NCBI GenBank assembly: GCA_003131665.1
Contig: PKWA01000039.1
Span: 1 to 16,766, forward strand
Length of the DNA: 16,766 nt
Source of the DNA: Acidimicrobiaceae bacterium
GTDB lineage: Bacteria; Actinomycetota; Acidimicrobiia; Acidimicrobiales; RAAP-2
Direction: 5' to 3'
Within the stretch, counting starts at the first letter, position 1. Each line of letters opens with the position of its first letter. Position numbers and translations under genes: made by a program. Below the pieces are notes generated by a model that did not search any database, had not been told where the DNA came from, and worked only from the letters and a program-made list of their open reading frames with translations. Below are positions 13,687 through 16,766 of this stretch, piece after piece.

Positions 13687-14502
13687 CTCAGTTGGTCGCC
13701 GTGACCTCGGCGCCGCGAAAGTGTCGCGCCCCGTGAGCCGTGCGGCGATGACGATTGGAATGAACATCAAGATCACCACGGCGGTCACCACGACGTTGAC
13801 CTCGGGGAGCTGTTGACCGAGGCGAATGGCGCCGAAGATCCAAATCGGCAACGTATTCTGCGCACCGGCGGTGAACGTCGTGACGATCACCTCATCAAAA
13901 CTGAGCGCGAAGGCCAACAGCCCTCCCGACACCAGCGCGGTCGCGATAAGGGGCAACGTCACGAAGCGGAACGTCTGGTGCGCCGACGCGCCCAGATCGG
14001 CCGACGCCTCAAAGAGCGTGGAGGAGGTTCGTCGAAGCCGAGCGATGACGTTGTTGTAGACGACCACGATGCAAAAGGTCGTGTGGCCGATGATGATCGT
14101 CCAGATCGAGAGATCGATGCCCGCCCACTGAAACGTCGAGTGCAGGGCCACGCCGGTGATGATGCCCGGCAACGCGATCGGCAACACCAGCAGCAACGAG
14201 ATCGTGTCGCGGCCGAAGAATTTTGCGCGGTGCACCCCAAAGGCCGCGAGGGAGCCGAGCAGCAGCGCCAGCACCGTCGCGGCGCAGGCCGCCTTGATCG
14301 ACAACACGAAGGCCTGGCGCACTTGGTCGTCGTGCCAGGCCACTTGGTACCACGAGAGCGTCCAGTTTCGAATCGGCCAGGTCTCGATATTGGACTTGTC
14401 GAAACTGAAGATGACGATGGTGATGATTGGCCCGAAGAGAAAGACCAGCACGGCCCAGACCCACAGCCACAGTCCGCCTCGGGCGAGCAGTCGGCGTTTC
14501 AC
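13669..14502 (-). CDS. potC: Polyamine-type ABC transporter permease, PotC-like
   Basis: 277 residues with six transmembrane helices (about 11-33, 64-90, 100-121, 131-152, 184-205, 236-254). The EAA loop that docks on the ATPase, EASADLGASAHQTFRFVTLP, is at 165-184, between helices 4 and 5. The N-terminal pattern PIITIVIFSFDKS and the WTLSWYQ motif are typical of PotC, the second permease of spermidine/putrescine importers. The GTG start overlaps the PotB stop as GTGA, so the two permeases are probably made in equal amounts. It is the last gene of the minus-strand transporter unit and overlaps the UPF0182 3' end by 18 bases. Substrate class comes from family resemblance; putrescine, spermidine or another small cation cannot be told apart here. 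Confidence 0.9.
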   Translation of the reverse strand: MKRRLLARGGLWLWVWAVLVFLFGPIITIVIFSFDKSNIETWPIRNWTLSWYQVAWHDDQVRQAFVLSIKAACAATVLALLLGSLAAFGVHRAKFFGRDTISLLLVLPIALPGIITGVALHSTFQWAGIDLSIWTIIIGHTTFCIVVVYNNVIARLRRTSSTLFEASADLGASAHQTFRFVTLPLIATALVSGGLLAFALSFDEVIVTTFTAGAQNTLPIWIFGAIRLGQQLPEVNVVVTAVVILMFIPIVIAARLTGRDTFAAPRSRRPTELAVTE

Positions 14503-15425
14503 AGCGCCTCGAACGCGCCGAGGCGTTTGGCGATCAAGAGGTAGGCCACCATGATGGCGATCGGTACGGTGGCGAGCGCCGCGGCGAGGGGCAGGTTGCC
14601 GCCGATCAGCAGATTGTCGTAGATCGCGTTACCGATCAACGTGGAGTTGGCACCCCCCACCAACAGCGGTGTCACGTAGTCACCGAGGGTCAAGGAGAAG
14701 GTGAAGATCGATCCCGCGACCAGTCCGGGCAAGGCGAGGGGCAAGATGACGTGGCGAAAGGTCCACCAACTCGACGCGCCTAAGTCGCTCGAGGCGTCCA
14801 ACAGCGACGAGGGAATTCGCTCCAATGCGCCAAAGAGCGGCACGATCATGTAGGGCAGCCAGATGTAGCTAAAGGTCAGCCACATCGCTCCGTTGGTGAA
14901 GCCGAGGTTGGGCGAGGGGAGGCCGAGGTGCTGGAAGCTCCAGTTGAGCGCGCCGCCCTTTTCCAAGATTGAGATCCAGGCGTAGATCTTGGCGAGGTAG
15001 CTCGCCCACAACGGCAAGAGCACCGCGACCAACAAGAGCCGCTGTCCGCGCTGGGTCGCCACGCGCGCCATCACGTAGGCGAAGGGAAAGGCGATGATCG
15101 CGTCGGTCAGCGTCACCAATGCCGCCAAGATGACGGTGCGCTCGATGATCGAGGGGTAGGCGCCCGAGGAGATCTGGTGGAGGTTGACGTTGGTGAGTTG
15201 GTGGGTGACGTTACCGGTGAAGCCGTTGATGCTCCAAAAGGCCGTGACGAGCATCAAGACCAGTGAACTGACGTAGAGCACCAAGAACCACAGCAGGGGC
15301 GGCGCGAGCAAGAACGCGGTGCCCCAACGTTGGGCCAACGACGACGAGCGCAGGGAACGAGTCCCAGAGCTCTTCGCTGGTTCGAGGGTGGCTACCCTCC
15401 GATCTGGACCCACGCGTTGGTCCAC
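14499..15425 (-). CDS. potB: Polyamine-type ABC transporter permease, PotB-like
   Basis: 308 residues with six transmembrane helices (about 41-63, 97-120, 129-151, 180-201, 232-252, 278-299). The EAA loop DASSDLGASSWWTFRHVILP is at 210-229. FLLAPPLLWFLVLYV and SYLAKIYAWISIL are typical of PotB, which pairs with PotC to form the membrane channel. The GTG at 15425 lies within the end of potD (34-base overlap); a GTG at 15413 or a TTG near residue 30 could be the real start, since residues 1-30 show no family resemblance. No clear Shine-Dalgarno separates the options. Identity is firm, the start is uncertain. Confidence 0.9.
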   Translation of the reverse strand: MDQRVGPDRRVATLEPAKSSGTRSLRSSSLAQRWGTAFLLAPPLLWFLVLYVSSLVLMLVTAFWSINGFTGNVTHQLTNVNLHQISSGAYPSIIERTVILAALVTLTDAIIAFPFAYVMARVATQRGQRLLLVAVLLPLWASYLAKIYAWISILEKGGALNWSFQHLGLPSPNLGFTNGAMWLTFSYIWLPYMIVPLFGALERIPSSLLDASSDLGASSWWTFRHVILPLALPGLVAGSIFTFSLTLGDYVTPLLVGGANSTLIGNAIYDNLLIGGNLPLAAALATVPIAIMVAYLLIAKRLGAFEAL

Positions 15426-16594
15426 TCACTGTAGGGAACACAGTCGTTCTTGCCGTTGTCGCACGTCGAGAGCGGCGTCTTCCAGAACTTGATGGACTTG
15501 AAGTACGAGTCGGGCGCGTTGGCGTGGTACGCGGCGCACGAGCCGGCCTGGATCTTGTTCATCAACGGACAGGCCAAGGAGTTATCCGGCGTCTCGCCGT
15601 AACTGACGGCCTGCTGGGCCTGGACCTCGGGGGTGGTGATCCACTTCATCCAGTCGTAGGCGCAGTTGGGATCCGGCGCGTCTTTGGCGAGAAGCCACGA
15701 GTCGGCCCAGCCCGTCGCGCCCTCTTTGGGAATCGTCTCTTTCACGGCCACGTGGGAGGCCTGCAGGGTCGAGGTCTGGTAGGGCCACGCCGCACCGACG
15801 ACGGCCGTACCGCTCGAAAAGAGGGTGATCTCGTCGCTGGCCAAACTCCAGTACTTGGCGATGAGCGGCTTCTGGGCGGTCAAGAGCGCGATGGCCGCGT
15901 TGAACTGGGTCTGGGTCAGCTCATAGGGGTCAGTGATGCCCAGAGACGGCTGGGACTTCGACAGGTAGAGCGCGGCATCGGCGATCTGAATGGGGTCGTT
16001 CGGCACCGTGATCTCGCCCTTGTACTTCTTGTTGTAGATCACGCTCCACGAGGTCGGGGCCGTCTTGAAGGTCTTGGTGGAGTAGAGCAACACGTTCGGT
16101 CCGAACTGCAAGCTCACCCCGTAGTGCACGCCGTTGATCGTGTTAAAGCCCGGGGACTGAAGAAACGGGCGCAACTGCTTCCACGAGGGGATCAGCGCCA
16201 TGTTGACGGGTTTTACGTCGCCGCCGTAGATGAGTCGAAGGTCCGCGTCGCCTGAAGCGGACACCAGGTCGTACTGTCCACCGCCGCCTCCGGCCATCAA
16301 CGCCACCATCTCACCCGATGAGCCGGCGTACTTCGTGGAGACGACACAGCCCGTCGACCTCTCGAAGGGCTTCACCCACTGCGGCTGGGCGTACCCCTCC
16401 CAGGCGATGAGACTGAGCTTGCCCTCACCCTTACCAATGGACGTCTGGGGTGTCATGCCCGCGGTCGGTGGTGTCAGCGTCGAGGACGCGCCCGCGCTAA
16501 TGGAGACGGCACTGGCCCCCAGGCTTAAGAGTGACAGCGCGGCGAGCGCGATGGCGAAGCGCCCACGAGCGCCTCTGCGAAGATGACGAAACAT
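15392..16594 (-). CDS. potD: Polyamine-type ABC transporter substrate-binding protein, PotD-like, without lipobox
   Basis: 400 residues. A signal peptide is clear (basic MFRHLRRGARGR, hydrophobic 13-28, Ala-rich cleavage region near 27-37), but there is no cysteine there, so it is not a lipoprotein, unlike most Gram-positive binding proteins. The mature part follows PotD: LSLIAWEGYAQPQW (60-73), YDLVSASGDADLR (108-120), YGVSLQFGPNVLLYST (158-173), PKEGATGWADSWLLAKDA (289-306) and the helical PEVQAQQAVSYGETPDN. Six cysteines (83, 311, 342, 353, 378, 385) may form disulfides outside the cell. It captures the polyamine or similar solute and delivers it to PotBC. Start is the ATG at 16594 with a purine-rich AAGGGGGG ahead of it. 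It follows the potA-like gene by 32 bases. Confidence 0.88.
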   Translation of the reverse strand: MFRHLRRGARGRFAIALAALSLLSLGASAVSISAGASSTLTPPTAGMTPQTSIGKGEGKLSLIAWEGYAQPQWVKPFERSTGCVVSTKYAGSSGEMVALMAGGGGGQYDLVSASGDADLRLIYGGDVKPVNMALIPSWKQLRPFLQSPGFNTINGVHYGVSLQFGPNVLLYSTKTFKTAPTSWSVIYNKKYKGEITVPNDPIQIADAALYLSKSQPSLGITDPYELTQTQFNAAIALLTAQKPLIAKYWSLASDEITLFSSGTAVVGAAWPYQTSTLQASHVAVKETIPKEGATGWADSWLLAKDAPDPNCAYDWMKWITTPEVQAQQAVSYGETPDNSLACPLMNKIQAGSCAAYHANAPDSYFKSIKFWKTPLSTCDNGKNDCVPYSEWTNAWVQIGG

Positions 16595-16598
16595 AATG

Positions 16599-16606
16599 CC
16601 CCCCTT
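16599..16606 (-). promoter_or_regulatory. Ribosome binding site of potD
   Basis: AAGGGGGG on the minus strand is followed by 4 bases and the ATG at 16594. It supports that start. The 32-base gap to potA leaves little room for a separate promoter. Confidence 0.6.
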
Positions 16607-16626
16607 ATGAGATGAACTCTCGCTGG

Positions 16627-16766
16627 CTAGATTAGTGCGTCATCCATCGCCACGGCGTCGCCTTCGTGCCACGACACGAGGACGTGATCGCCCGTCGCCG
16701 GACCCTGGGCGTCCTCACGGGCCTTGTCGTTCGTGCGTACCACGACGAGGTCTTCGCCGCTCTCAA
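16627..16766 (-). CDS. potA: C-terminal end of an ABC transporter ATPase, PotA-like (partial)
   Basis: Only the last 45 codons and a TAG stop are in the window. The translated end contains LVVVRTNDKA and GDHVLVSWHEGDAVAM, the pattern of the C-terminal TOBE (regulatory, substrate-sensing) domain of PotA-type ATPases, with the SW motif and following acidic residue. The Walker and signature motifs would be beyond the window edge. Its place 32 bases upstream of potD on the same strand fits an operon in the order potA, potD, potB, potC. The call rests on a short match plus context. Confidence 0.75.
   Translation of the reverse strand, partial: ESGEDLVVVRTNDKAREDAQGPATGDHVLVSWHEGDAVAMDDALI

Noticed and set aside
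13813..14544. 243-codon plus-strand frame across the potC region
   Set aside because: Highly charged shadow antisense to a clear six-helix permease with an EAA loop.

Overview
The window is actinobacterial, most likely from the Acidimicrobiia or a near relative. This rests on high G+C, two WhiB proteins, an UPF0182 protein, a DUF2342/Zincin_2 protein and a Lon-like PDZ-S16 protease. The class assignment is inference; the phylum is well supported. Genes are packed tightly: no gene-free stretch exceeds 200 bases, neighbouring stops overlap by 4 to 18 bases, and coupled starts use GTGA overlaps. I saw no tRNA, rRNA, CRISPR array, insertion sequence or integrase.

Left part (1-3640): the 3' portion of a VWA (MIDAS) protein, a WhiB/WhmD-type regulator, a convergent glutamate formimidoyltransferase, and a second, shorter WhiB just upstream of the transferase and apparently co-transcribed with it. 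Codon choice here (Leu almost always CTC/CTG, few TTG) differs from the rest of the window, so there is a compositional seam at about 3600-3760.

Middle part (3758-13686): a small unknown protein, then a two-gene minus-strand unit encoding a membrane-anchored HtrA-like protein with no catalytic triad and a DUF2342/Zincin_2 protein whose HExxH site is lost. Divergent from these are a degenerate MreB-like protein, a HEAT-repeat protein (minus strand), a PDZ/Lon-like S16 protease with intact Ser/Lys, a DivIVA-like coiled-coil protein ending in a phage Mu gpF-like (MuF) Cys/His motif, and a large UPF0182 membrane protein. From memory, UPF0182, the PDZ-S16 protease and DUF2342 are also neighbours in Mycobacterium tuberculosis (Rv3193c-Rv3195). 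This looks like that conserved envelope locus with extra genes (pseudo-HtrA, MreB-like, HEAT, DivIVA-MuF) placed inside it. A cell-envelope or cell-shape role is the natural inference.

Right part (13669-16766, minus strand): a polyamine-type ABC importer in the order potA (3' end only), potD, potB, potC, with overlapping genes. The substrate-binding protein has a signal peptide but no lipobox cysteine, and carries six cysteines.

The most unusual items are the DivIVA-MuF fusion with its run of 11-residue repeats, the pair of catalytically dead protease-like proteins beside a live Lon-like protease, the MreB-like protein lacking the phosphate-2 aspartate, and two divergent genes whose start codons overlap.
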